Positions 49,561 through 62,119 of a stretch of 64,000 bases of DNA are shown here, one piece after another. Source of the stretch: Acanthacorydalis orientalis (taxonomy: Eukaryota; Arthropoda; Insecta; Megaloptera; Corydalidae); the NCBI GenBank assembly GCA_034766995.1, contig CM068318.1, positions 1,582,501 to 1,646,500 of the forward strand, written 5' to 3'. Position numbers and translations under genes: made by a program. A model generated the notes under the pieces. It did not search any database. It was not told the origin of the DNA and saw only the letters and a program-made list of their open reading frames with translations. Each line of letters begins with the position of its first letter. The stretch's first letter is position 1.

Positions 49561-49734
49561 GCATTCTTGCAGTTTATTGATTTTTTTTACCAATTTTATA
49601 TAACAGACATGCATATAGTCTAAAAGAACATCGATTCGAATAGATATTTAAGCAGTCTGGGCTTATTTTTTATGATAGATTTCAATGAATATGTTGATGT
49701 AAGCTTATATGTGCACGAATAGCTGTACAAAGAG

Positions 49735-50075
49735 GCGAAATTTACTTTCACGGATGTATCTTTGACATTTCCACAAACTACAAAAACTTTTTTCAATCAA
49801 AAATGTTTAATAATTGATTGTCGATGATTTTCATTGTTACTTATGTAGATTATGATAGCACTGGCATCATCTTCAGAGCGAAAAACGATACCGAAAATCC
49901 TCCCACACTCTAGAGTCGCAAATTGTTTTAATTACGGAATTAAACAAATATTTTTCTGTACATTATCGCCGAGGCCGATAAAAAATGTTATCGCAATGTA
50001 CATAAACACTAACCAAAACAATAAAGAATAAATTACTGAACATTTTTGTCCAGAAAAAATAATTGTTTGTATCTG
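49735..50075. repeat. FB1 foldback, unit 1 of a triple
   Basis: Left arm from GCGAAATTTACTTTCACGGA to GGCATCATCTTCAGAGCG. The centre has ACACTCTAGAGTCGCAAATT and an AAACAAATATTTTTCTGTAC block. Right arm from CGCAATGTACATAAACACTA to ACTGAACATTTTTGTCCAG. Confidence 0.88.
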
Positions 50076-50079
50076 AGCA

Positions 50080-50335
50080 ATCAAAACTATTCAAAAATGT
50101 ACAATGATTGCTCATCGATCATTTTTATTGTTTTTTATATGTGTTACGATGACATTAACATCATCTCCAAAGTATTAGGCTGAAGAACAGTCTACACTCG
50201 AGAGTCATAATCGTTTAAGTTATACAATTAAAAAATATTTTTCTTCAAAATGCACATAAGCAAGAATTAATTATTCAATACTTTTAGTTTAAAAACGGAT
50301 TGTGACTCGATCTGTCATAAATGATGAAACTTATT
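50080..50335. repeat. FB1 foldback, unit 2 of a triple
   Basis: Lacks most of the outer arms. It keeps ATCGATCATTTTTATTGTTT, CATCATCTCCAAAGTATTAG, the centre words CACTCGAGAGTCATAATCG and AAAATATTTTTCTTCAAAAT, then GCACATAAGCAAGAATTAAT. The same centre as unit 1 shows they are copies of one subfamily. Confidence 0.8.
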
Positions 50336-50592
50336 GAACATTTTTCACATTTTCATTGAACATTTTCATTGTTGCTTATACGATTTGAGATGACAATAAA
50401 ACCATCCACAGATTGTTAAATGGTGTAGAAAAATATTTTGTTTCACTCCAGCCTCTTAAATGGTATAATTATGCAATTAAAAATATTTTTCTTTACTTTA
50501 ATAATCAACCAGTGAATTAATGACTAATCAGGTAGTGAACATTTTTGGTTTGGAAAAAAATGTGTGTGTGATTTGTGAAAGGTTGAATATAA
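50336..50592. repeat. FB1 foldback, unit 3 of a triple
   Basis: ACATTTTCATTGTTGCTTAT, an ACCATCCACAGATTG block, centre CACTCCAGCCTCTTAAATGG with AAAAATATTTTTCTTTAC, then TAGTGAACATTTTTGGTTTG and GTGTGATTTGTGAAAGG. Confidence 0.78.
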
Positions 50593-50879
50593 TACTTCTA
50601 ACAGATATTAAAATTCGAGTTTGCCATATAACACTCTACTAAACTGATTATCAATTTTAATAAAAATATATATTGATAAAAAAATATACATCTTTGATAT
50701 TTTAACAATGAGTCGATTAAATATAGTACGATTAAAATAATGAGATCAAATTATGTATTTTACACTTTTATTAGTAAGACATAATCGATGTTTTACACAT
50801 TTCTTCAATTAATAGTATGAATTACGATGTGAAAATTATAAAATTACTTGTTTATATCTGCGTGTGTGTACGAATCGGC

Positions 50880-50883
<4 letters not shown>
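50593..50883. other. AT-rich non-coding stretch
   Basis: Nothing supportable. Confidence 0.5.

Positions 50884-50922
<39 letters not shown>
50884..50922. repeat. (TA)n microsatellite
   Basis: About 39 bases of TA. Confidence 0.95.
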
Positions 50923-50925
<3 letters not shown>

Positions 50926-51387
50926 TGTTCTAATTAACGTAATGACTGCTATTAAACGCAGAGTAACATTAAGTGCACGTTTTCAATATGATTAAATAAA
51001 TGTAAGTAGTAACAATTAATAGTAAAAGGTCGACGTATCATATTTATAACGTAGTTATAAACATCACTTCGAATTTTCGAAGGAGGATGCATATCCTGTA
51101 CTTGACATTTACAACAATACACACATTCTAATATAACTGATTTTCTAGCTAACAGTCGTGAAATACATTTTATTTCCCATACCAACTAAAATGTAAGAGA
51201 GCTGAAAGCAACGGTCGTTATATAAGTATTTTTATTGTTTATTCAATTAATTATAGTAATAAATTTTAGTTCTTAAATTATGCAAATAATAATTACATGT
51301 GAGCTGGTTTTTTCCATTGCTGTATGGTTTAACGTACCGACTAACTGGAATAAACAAATTGTCGATGAAAAAATCTGATACGTGTAT

Positions 51388-51390
<3 letters not shown>

Positions 51391-51425
<35 letters not shown>
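51391..51425. repeat. (TA)n microsatellite
   Basis: About 35 bases of TA. Confidence 0.95.
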
Positions 51426-51431
<6 letters not shown>

Positions 51432-52425
51432 TATATTTTTAAATAAACTGAATTAATTATTAGTACTTCGGGTTATTCATACATTTTATGAATAAATAAA
51501 TAAGCATGGTCTATGGACAATGTTAAAAATATTTCTAATGAATAAAAGGTCTTATAATTAATTACAGTTAATTAATGATTTCATATGTATATTATTTGAA
51601 ATGTTTTAATTATGTAATTAAAATATGACGTTACAGTGTTTATTGGTTTAGATGAAAAGTTGTTAAATTCGGTTAAAAAACACACTTTAAGAAGAAACAC
51701 AATCCTGTTTAAAATGTTTATCATAATTGTGTTTTCCTGGAGATTTTAAAGTCTGGATTGATGTCTTTATCTGCAGCGGTTATTTTCGATTTATAAACCA
51801 TCCTCAGCCTGTCCCTTTGTCAAACTCGTTTCATTTTTTATTTAATTATTGTCTCATTCATCTTTATTGTTTTCTAACTATAAATAATAGTTAATGTTCT
51901 TTTTTTTCGATATGTCGGTATTATGTAAACCAGGATTTGTTGTACATGTGTATGTTCTCTTCTATTAAAATTGATGTGTATTCGAATAACACGGTTTTTT
52001 CGTTTAGTTGTTGTGCGAGATAGTGTAAAATAAATACTTTGAATATTTTACTGAATTAGCAATTTGATATTTGGAACAAATCATTTTTTATAAAAGGAGA
52101 TCTGTTTGTCTTCATACTTCGGTATTTATAATCTGGTTGACTGAACATGTCTAGAAATTATTAGTGGATTAGCAATCAAATAATTCATCAAATATCGCAA
52201 AATATTTAATTTTGTCGTATATTTTCATCGACTGGTTTATTTTCTCTAGAATATTTTAAAATTTAAGATATGTTACTCCTTATTTGTTTTCGTATCCATT
52301 CTATTTTTTTCTTATCTCTTCTTGTTATTAACAACGTGTATCTTGACATACTTCTTTATTATATATTTATGTGTGTGTGTGCGTGCGCGATTGTTATATT
52401 TTGATTTGATTTTTCCGTTCTGAAA
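51426..52425. other. AT-rich non-coding stretch
   Basis: Ends with a TGTGTGTGTGCGTGCGCG run at 52371-52388. No gene. Confidence 0.5.
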
Positions 52426-52429
52426 TGAA

Positions 52430-53170
52430 AAGAAAGCGATTCTCGATGACGTAATGTTTGAAACGCGTTCATATTTTGTCCGAATGCGAGGAATTCACGA
52501 AAAAATATTCAAGGCAGTCAGCAGTGTGAATCGATCCTACGACCTTTTGAATAGAAAGTGTCGAGCTACACAATAACGTACGAGCAAACCAGCTATTTCA
52601 CTGACAATACCATATACGTTCGTCGGGCACATACCTTATCTATAAATAAATAATGAATTAATATGTGGTGATTATGTGTTCGTTTGATATTTATAGCATG
52701 AATATTCCGTAACAAATTTTATTCGCGTTACACGACAAATTGATCGGCCGAACAGGTATCATTCCGCGTACATATGTTCGTGTCTGCGGCCGGCCGCGGG
52801 ACGAAAAAAAAAATAATAGATCCGGGTCAAAAAGTAGTCGACGCTGAGGAGGAGAAAAAAAACGAACGCACATTAAAAGATTTTAAAAACTTCACGTGTG
52901 TTGCGTAACATCAATAGCACACATGTAGCAGCGGGTACCGTGTGTCCATAATATGACAACCTTGCGAAGAAGTGACTTGATTGATTTGATGCTGTGGGCA
53001 TGACCAGAGAGCAGGCGAGCAAGCGAAATAGTACCGGCTTCGGCGAAACCACATTCCCTTTCTCACGGACCGCGCCACACGCTGCGGGCATTTCGCCCCC
53101 CGCTCGTAATGCATGCATCAATCTGTCAATTGGCGATTACGCCTTCAACAATCGTCGATTCGCGTGATCA
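52430..53170. other. CpG-rich island; possible unannotated exon on the minus strand
   Basis: GC-rich cores at 52785-52805 (CGGCCGGCCGCGG) and 53030-53105. On the minus strand two overlapping frames stay open together at 52873-53121 (82 codons) and 52911-53114 (67 codons). Neither protein resembles a family I know, and dual open frames are expected by chance where stops are rare. A promoter or non-coding exon is as likely as coding. Confidence 0.35.
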
Positions 53171-53424
53171 GTTTGTGTAGGTGAAATTATTTTACTGTTT
53201 TTAATGGGAACCTCAGTATGATACGCAGCGTACACTACAAATGTGTGAAATAATTGTTCGTAAGAAGGAAAAAAAATGTTCACCGAACAGAATTCGGTTG
53301 GAGAAAGTTGCCTTGTTTGGATAGAGACACGAGTTTGTTCTATATTAGAGCACGGATTCATTCCGTGTCACTGTCCGCGCACACTAGCATCTTTATTATT
53401 CATTTTTGATCTAAAAACAAAGTT

Positions 53425-53600
53425 TCGTAAACGAACTCTTTTCTTGCACCTCACAAATCGCACCGACAACTTTCCGATCAAAAATATTCAATAAGTTATA
53501 ATTTGATTATTTTTGATCGGAAAACTTTTGGTACGGTTTGTGGGGTGAAAGAAGAATTAATTAATGAAAGCGAATTTAGCCACACTGTCAAAACTGTTTT
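53425..53600. repeat. FB1 foldback with very short centre
   Basis: The arms meet at GATCAAAAATATTCAATAAG and ATTATTTTTGATCGGAAAAC. The outer left arm has CTCTTTTCTTGCACCTCACA. The outer right arm has TTTGTGGGGTGAAAGAAGAA and GAAAGCGAATTTAGCCACAC. The inner half of both arms is missing. Confidence 0.88.
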
Positions 53601-54308
53601 TTTGACCAAAACAAAGATTCAACTTGCATCGTGTTCATCAAGTATATTTTAAGAAACACTGTTCTGACATTCATCTGATTAATATTCGAATTTGATTACA
53701 CTTTTTTACAAACAGTTCTTCATAATTCAAAGTTATTTTTTTGATACAAATAACCACAGTATATATATATACAGTTAATATAAATATTTTCTAAAATCCA
53801 AACTTAATTAAAGATAAATAAAAAAAATGCTACTGAATCATCTTGTCAAACATCTTGTTATTTAAAACCAGTGAAAAAGAAAGTACACACGCCGTGGCAT
53901 CTTTATATTCCATTGCAATTATGTATTCCTATACGTTTTTATTTCTTCAACTTCATCTTTTTACGACACTACTAATATAATATAATTATATATAATTATT
54001 TTTGTTTAATGTACTCTTTACACACACATATTTTTTTTCAAATAATAATTACGAGAATCGATTAAGAATATCGAAAGTAATAACAATAATCTTCTCGATA
54101 TTTCCTTTTAAATGCATTCTTTTGAATTTCAAATTATCTACTTATAATCTTCTTATATAATTTTCATTTGGTGAATTCTCAACTTCAACTTGTAATTATT
54201 AAATTATGGACGTATGTGTTAAGCCTTGCGAATTAAGATCATATTTGTCAAAAGAACAGTACTGAAAAGTTTATGACGTAACTATCAAAAATTACTTTCC
54301 ATAAACGG

Positions 54309-54313
<5 letters not shown>
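53601..54313. other. AT-rich non-coding stretch
   Basis: A TATATATATA run at 53760-53770; otherwise nothing. Confidence 0.5.

Positions 54314-54350
<37 letters not shown>
54314..54350. repeat. (TA)n microsatellite
   Basis: About 37 bases of TA. Confidence 0.95.
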
Positions 54351-54352
<2 letters not shown>

Positions 54353-54638
54353 CATGTGTATAGATATTTTTAATTAAGTCTACATTTAGACTTAAGAACA
54401 GTTAAAACAAATATAAAATTGTAACTATTGATTGCTTTCAAATTAAATTTGCATTACATCATCGTCTCGGTGTGTACTTAATCATATTAAACGAATGCAG
54501 GTAAAAAATAATAATATGTCAGTATTTATTAAAATTGAAGTATAATGAAATTAGTTCATATATTTTTAATTGAAAAATGGTTTGGTTGTTTGCTGAATGT
54601 ACATTTGAATATTGAATATGTTATCAGTTTTTAATAGA

Positions 54639-54642
<4 letters not shown>

Positions 54643-54699
<57 letters not shown>

Positions 54700-54700
54700 T
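54643..54700. repeat. (TA)n microsatellite
   Basis: About 50 bases of TA with an ACATATAT edge. Confidence 0.95.
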
Positions 54701-55067
54701 TGTAAAAAACGAAAAAACATATCATAGTTTGAAAACTATTTTTAAAAATTAATATAAATTATTATGAAAACAAATTGAAATTTAAAAAGGTGCATTAAAT
54801 TATATAGTTAGAAAGCCTCATATAAATTGACTAATGTTTTTCAATTCTTTACATTCTAAATTGATTAATTTAGAAAATCTATTAAATTAAATAGTAGCAA
54901 GCTTTAACTTAGAAACTTGATGATTTTCACACGAACAAGTGTATGTTACTTGCTACAGAATGGGAACATTAAGAAATGTATTTATTTTTATTTCGGATGG
55001 CAAAACCATTAATGTTTTATACGAAAAAGAATTGAAATAATAACCAAACATAACCACAACAATAGTA
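54701..55067. other. AT-rich non-coding stretch
   Basis: No nameable feature. Confidence 0.5.
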
Positions 55068-55185
55068 TGACACTGCTGATAAATTCACTTTCACACACTA
55101 ATAATTTATTGAATATTTTTGATCGAAAATGTTGGTGCGGTGTTGTGGGACGGAAGATAAAGAATTTATATGTGAAATCAGATAT
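55068..55185. repeat. FB1 foldback, most deleted copy
   Basis: CACTGCTGATAAATTCACTT jumps straight to AATAATTTATTGAATATTTT and TGATCGAAAATGTTGGTGCG, then TTGTGGGACGGAAGATAAAG and a TATGTGAAATCAG outer end. Confidence 0.78.
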
Positions 55186-55347
55186 AAATTTATTGTAATA
55201 TATCGTGGAGTGGTTTTAATTTTTCAGTTTTTGTAAATTTATCAGGAGCTCCAGCTGGGTATCCAGCTTAATCTATTTCCTTGGAAAAAATGATTTAATT
55301 TCACAAATTTAATGTTCAAAGAAAGAGATACGGATGACATCGACCAT

Positions 55348-55964
55348 ATGCAGGGTTTTCCACTAGGGACGCATTTTTTTTTTAATTTGAACTAAAACAC
55401 AGAATTTTCGCTGAAATTTCAAGTTTCTTTGTTGTAAATAACAGTTAGGGATATGAAATTTATAAATGAAAAATAATATCGTGTAAGTAACCGACGCGTG
55501 CTTTCTTACAAATAAATATTCTTTCCTTAAAATTTTCAATAACAACTGGGGCTCTATTTCACGAGTCACTCTTCGGATTTCATCTTTTAGGTCGGAATTT
55601 TTTTAGGATTATTAAAGAACACCTGTCTTTTAACGTGACCTCAAAAAAAGTAGTCCAACGGTGTTAAATCGTAAGATCTCGTCAGTTAATGTCTCCATTT
55701 CTGGATCTAACGTGACCAGGAAATTTCGTCCTCTTAAAATCTATTGGTTTGTTAACTGTGTGGCTTGTTGCAGCGTCCTGCTGGAACCGCATGTCCTCTA
55801 GATCAATATCATCCAATTCTTCTTACAAAAAATTGATTATCATATTTCGGTATCTTCCTAGATTCGCAGTAAAATGACAATATTAAGACTTAACATATGT
55901 CAAAAAAATACGGCTGTGAAATGAAATCTTTTAAAAATTGCGTTCATATTGGAAAACCCTTTAT
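55348..55964. mobile_element. Shortened mariner element with matching terminal inverted repeats
   Basis: The left end reads AGGGTTTTCCA...ACGC (55352-55372). The right end is its reverse complement, GCGT...TGGAAAACCCT (55940-55960), with six unmatched middle bases. TA dinucleotides stand close outside both ends (55347-55348 and 55962-55963), as expected for the TA target of this superfamily. At about 610 bp it is roughly half the 1.2-1.3 kb of a full mariner; the 5' half of the transposase gene is missing. Confidence 0.83.
55390..55905 (-). pseudogene. mariner (Tc1/mariner, DD34D-type) transposase C-terminal half, inactive
   Basis: Read on the minus strand from about 55870 the frame-shifted translation gives GRYRNMIINFF, then DDIDLEDMRFQQDAATSHT, SRNGDIN, YDLTPLDYFF and DLKDEIRRVTREIEPQLLLK. 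This is the standard order of the catalytic half of a mariner transposase. The second catalytic aspartate is in FQQD (codon 55777-55775) and the third in YDLTP (codon 55670-55668). They are 104 bases apart, that is 34 codons plus 2 bases, which fits DD34D after a small frameshift. Defects include in-frame stops after GDIN and after LDYFF, frameshifts before the YDLTP block and before DLKDEI, and loss of the N-terminal helix-turn-helix region and the first aspartate. Certainly non-functional. Confidence 0.87.
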
Positions 55965-56449
55965 GTACATAAACGCATAAAATTTCGTCCAACGATATGT
56001 TAGTATATGTATCGGGACAAAATCGATATCAGCATCATATTTTTTATGAGAACTTGTTGAAAAGTTGCTATAAAAATAGAAATATTTTAGAAGCATGATG
56101 TTTTTAAATAGATTTGAAACAAGAGTAGCTCAATTATTATTAAATCTTGGAAGTACTGTCTTTTTTTACTTAACACAGTCATCATTTAAAACTGTAGTTA
56201 TAAAGAAACAGTAATTTAAAACTTTCAATAATGTGTGAATATTTTTAATCGAGTTGTATGCCGAACGATTTATTTCCAAATTCATATTTTATCAACAACG
56301 AGCGACAGATAGTCATCAATGTTAGCGTAGAAGATTTGGCTATTTGAAAAGATATGAAAACGCTGTCATTAAGCACCAATTAAAAAAATATGTTTTCGAC
56401 GTTTCCAATTACAAGTATTAATCATGAAACTCGAGTGATAAATTCAAAC
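55965..56449. other. AT-rich non-coding stretch
   Basis: Nothing supportable. Confidence 0.5.
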
Positions 56450-56800
56450 ATGAATTCACACCGCTAAGATATATTACACTCGAATCGTACGCGAATCGAT
56501 TCATTTCATCTATTTATAGAAATACAGTTAATTTTTTTACATGTACGTAATATCATAAAAGACACACGAAACGATTGTAGTATTTCTTTTTATCGGCCGA
56601 GAACCGATACTGTTAGCTGCCGTTCGAAGGTTACGTCCGCGCAAGATGAATTTGTCAACTTGTACGCAGATCAACGTGGACCGTTTGATGTTTCGCCGAC
56701 ACCAATAACGACGTTTCTCTACATAAAATCGCTTTTTAACGTCGCACGAACGAAGGACATTCATTTTAATAGATGTGTACGTCGAATTATTGACCTCGTT
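56450..56800. other. CpG-retaining island
   Basis: CpG-bearing words cluster at 56590-56770. A minus-strand frame of 103 codons spans it, is K/R/S-rich and has no domain. Confidence 0.33.
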
Positions 56801-56985
56801 CCTAGTCTCGTGTAACTTTTGACTCGATGATTTGAAAATAACATACAAAATATCACAACAGTAAATTATTATTGCAATTTGTACGCTTCTATAAATGAAA
56901 CATTAAAAGGCGTGGTCCACTGTTTCGCAAAGAACTGTGATTTTTTTTGTACATGGAGTTTTACAACAACTCATTTATGTATTTA

Positions 56986-56990
<5 letters not shown>

Positions 56991-57027
<37 letters not shown>
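56991..57027. repeat. (TA)n microsatellite
   Basis: About 37 bases of TA. Confidence 0.95.
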
Positions 57028-57031
<4 letters not shown>

Positions 57032-57284
57032 CGATTAAATTAATGATCGTTAGAGTGTATTGGAAATGCACACACTGGTTGATAAATAATAATGTAATTG
57101 TATACAACTAACGAATAGAGATTTACAATATGATTTATGGTCGAAACTATCGATTTGTTTCTCAAATGTGCAGCGTTGAGCAATTAAATATTTTATTAAT
57201 CTATTGAAAACAGATAATACTTCTAAGATAGTATTTCTATTGTAATTAACAAACTGGATGGAAAGGTCTTTCTGTTTTTCTGTA

Positions 57285-57458
57285 CCTTGATTTTTTCAGT
57301 ATCTTTGCATCAGAATCGAAATGAGCATAAGCAACAACCAAAAGAAATCATTAATGATTTATTGAACATTTTTGATCAGAAACTGTTCTATGGTTTGTGC
57401 GATTGAAAACGAAACTCATTTGTGAAAATCAATTTAGTCACAGTGTCAGAACTATTGT
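57285..57458 (-). repeat. FB1 single arm, clear outer end
   Basis: ATCGAAATGAGCATAAGCAA, CAACCAAAAGAAATCATTAA, TGATTTATTGAACATTTTTG, ATCAGAAAC, CATTTGTGAAAATCAATTTA, ending GTCACAGTGTCAGAACTATT. Confidence 0.9.
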
Positions 57459-57487
57459 GGATGAAATGATATTCGAACAAATTATAG

Positions 57488-57503
57488 TTTTTTTTTAAAA
57501 AAA
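57488..57503. repeat. T9A7 near-palindrome
   Basis: About 30 bp outside the end of the FB1 arm at 57458. Confidence 0.93.
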
Positions 57504-57934
57504 TATTATTTCGTATGATAAATTTAGTGAAACTTGTAAATCTAATGCTATTGTTGAAAATTTTAACTTATTGGAAGTCTGATACAATTTTGGAATAGAA
57601 TAACGGGCACTATTTGATATTTAATGTATTATTTTTGAGTTATATGATTTACATTGTCGTTTTTTGAAAAATGCTGAAAGAAAACAGCATTAAACTTATT
57701 TAAAAATAATAAAAAAGTAAGACAATATTCTAAACAAAAATAGTCGTTATTTTTAATAAATTCATGCTGCTATCAATAAATAATTTTATTCCTTTTTGAC
57801 TTTTTTAATATAGAATAGTTTCTCTTGAATATCTTATAACTCGAATTATCGATTATTTAACGAACGAAAATTTTACATTCTGTATTCCACAACTTGAACA
57901 AAATTTCTTTCTTGTCACAATCAAGTTCAGGCTC
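57504..57934. other. AT-rich non-coding stretch
   Basis: Nothing supportable. Confidence 0.5.
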
Positions 57935-58100
57935 TATGGAATTCAGTTACAATGTTCATAAATAATTTTTTTTAATTCCACAAATCACAGAAAAGATTTC
58001 TGTTATGAAAATGGACAATAAACCATTATTGATCGTTTTTTAATTGTTACTTGTGCACTCTTCAATTGCGATGACGGATCATTTTCAATGCGTCTACGTA
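57935..58100 (+). repeat. FB1 single arm
   Basis: GGAATTCAGTTACAATGTTC, TTCCACAAATCACAGAAAAG, GGACAATAAACCATTATTGA, TTTTTAATTGTTACTTGTGC, then an ATTGCGATGACGG inner block. About 480 bp from the preceding arm and facing it. Confidence 0.82.
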
Positions 58101-59745
<1,645 letters not shown>

Positions 59746-59814
59746 ATGCATGTTTTCGAGTCTGTTCGTGTATGTGTGTGTACATGGCCCGACATATCTA
59801 AACATGAAATATTA

Positions 59815-60130
59815 GATCTGAGCGCGCGGACGGTTGACCCCGCCCGGGGCTGTTGGCGGTATGTGTCCAGTCGCTGGCGTACTCGTCCGGGTGAAAGGAG
59901 ATCTCCGCGACGGCTGCGACGGCACCGGGCGACTCCCCGGTTTGATTCTGATGCCTGTGGCGGAATCACCGCGTCAGAGACGATGTCTACGACGACCACG
60001 ATCCGTGGCCGCTTCCATCCAGATCCGGATTTCAATATTTGAACAGCGTTCGATGTAACCGTTCGGACGCGATGAAACGCGATCTCGTTCGCGGTTTGAT
60101 TCTATTTCAGAACGTTGCTCTTTGCATTCC
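59815..60130. other. GC-rich island, open frames on both strands
   Basis: About 230 bases (59820-60020) have the second-highest G+C of the window. On the plus strand GGCG followed by GTATGT (59859-59864) resembles a splice donor. The minus strand stays open across the island in one frame, and the plus strand in two. No domain is recognised, so I cannot choose between a coding exon, a first exon or promoter, or chance openness from rare stops. Confidence 0.38.
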
Positions 60131-60544
60131 GTCGAAATGTTTGTGTTTCGACTTAAAGTATGTGTGTGTGTGTGTTTTTTAAAAAAACTAAATGTTTCTC
60201 GACGATTCGACTCGGATGTTATATAAAAATGCATCTGATTGCATGATCAACTGTTACACTTTCCTTCGTACATAGACTCGTTCTTGATTTATGACTGATT
60301 TTATAGAATTTACGGTTTTATTTTTAATTAGTTTATGTAAGTGTATACACTTGTATATATTTATGCGCTAATTATGGATTATCTATGGAATGTCACAAAG
60401 TCCCGTACACTTTATAGATGAATTATATTTAATAGACATACTGTTTATTAAATTGATATACTCAATTATATCATCAGTTGCAGCCTAACAGACTAGGTCT
60501 TAATAGAAAAATAAATTCTAGGTTAAAACGTACGGACGTTATGC
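60131..60544. other. AT-rich non-coding stretch
   Basis: Includes a short TGTGTG run followed by T6A7 at 60175-60187. No gene. Confidence 0.5.
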
Positions 60545-60835
60545 TATAGAGTTTATATTTTTCAAAAATGGTTTTTTTGGTTCCACAAACCATAAAAAAT
60601 GAACATTTCCATGTTAATTATTCAATATTTCCATGTTAGGTATGGAAAAATCGCTTTTTCACCGCGAAGTTACAAAAAAATCTATTTTTCAGTACCTTGC
60701 CGCTTTGAACATGAATGTGTGCAAGGAACAATAAAAATTATCAATAATGATTTATTGAACATTTTCGGCTAGGAAAATGTTTAGAAAAAACAATTCATTG
60801 TGAAAGTGAATTTATCCATAGTGCCCATGCATGTC
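60545..60835. repeat. FB1 foldback, both arms, rearranged left arm
   Basis: Left arm TTTTTTTGGTTCCACAAACC then AAAAATGAACATTTCCATG, with a local TTCCATGTTA duplication. The inner left word TAGGTATGGAAAAATCGC pairs loosely with AGTACCTTGCCGC. Right arm GCAAGGAACAATAAAAATTA, TCAATAATGATTTATTGAAC, ending TGTGAAAGTGAATTTATCCA. Confidence 0.83.
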
Positions 60836-61125
60836 AACTGCATCATATAACAGTTTATCTTTTTTTCTATTTAAAAAGTTAATACTTAGTGATTAAATTT
60901 ATTCTTCTTTTAAGCTCTCCTTAATTTTAAATTTTATCTTACATTCATGCAGGAAAATGCTATCTGATACTTGCAATTTTTATTTGTATATTCAAATCAT
61001 TTAAGAGGTATTTATCATGGAAGGAATATGATCGAAGAATCTTTTTCATGTACGGAATGATGATCATAAACTAAAAATTAAATTCGAATGCGTTGTTCCG
61101 GTGGCATTCGTTCTTTCCGATTACT
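60836..61125. other. AT-rich non-coding stretch
   Basis: Nothing supportable. Confidence 0.5.
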
Positions 61126-61443
61126 AAACTTACTTTGTTCCACTACTAGTTTCTGCGTGTTATTTAGATTGTAGACAACTCATATCAGATAGATGATTTA
61201 TCAAAAATCTATCTAAAACGATGCCTATTTTGTCTTTAATGAGAAAAACAAATTTAATATTTTCTATCAACTTGAATAATAATACAGAGCGATTTTTAAA
61301 AACTGTGAAATTGTTCGATGTATTATATAATAGGGAGGTAGCATCTATGAAAAACATATATTTATTTTAGTGTTTTCGAAAAAATCTTTCTAAAGGTAGC
61401 ACACATGCTGAAACTAGAAGTGGAAAACATAAACTAAACTGAT
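61126..61443. repeat. FB2 foldback, long copy
   Basis: Left AAACTTACTTTGTTCCACTA with CTAGTTTCTGCGTG pairs with right CATGCTGAAACTAGAAGTGG and AAAACATAAACTAAACTG. The interior of about 240 bp is AT-rich and holds an AGATAGATG...ATCTATCT mini-hairpin. Confidence 0.72.
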
Positions 61444-62119
61444 AGGAAACCTCGAGGAATATCACCGGAATTATAAGTATAAAAACATACGATTAGAATT
61501 TTTAATAATAATTTTATAGCAAACTGATTGGTAAATGTAAAACTTTTCATTCACACCGAAATTAAACTGAGTTTTTCCGCATTGAAATCACTGTCTTTTC
61601 CACTGAAAGGGTTTAAGAATAGATTTAGCGTGGGTGTCAGTGGAAATAAAATCATTTGTTCCTTATTTAGATTCTTGTTAATGTTTTTACTGACATGTGT
61701 GCGAATTTAAGTGTTAACGGAAATAGCATAAAGGAATAAAATTTAAAGGTGTAGTCAGAAGCCAAGGTCTTTGTACGTGCCTTTAATGTCATTGATTGAT
61801 CGATTAATTGAATGAATGATGATTTCGGTAATCGTAAATTAAATATTACTTTTTTCGTCGGTAATGATTTCTGCAATATTTATTTAAACCAACTGTATTT
61901 GCGCCGATTTAATTTCCTAACCATCATACTCCATAAAATAGTATTTTACTGATTAAACTATTCGAAGAATATTAATCAGAAACGTCTCTTGAACACCGAA
62001 CGATCAGCCTTTAATTCAGACACGAATGTGTGCAACATTTACATCTTTATTAACACAGAGATTGTATTTGTAGGTGGGTGTGTTTTTTTTTCATGCACAT
62101 AAAATAATAGTTTCGTATC
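61444..62119. other. AT-rich non-coding stretch
   Basis: No nameable feature. Confidence 0.5.
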
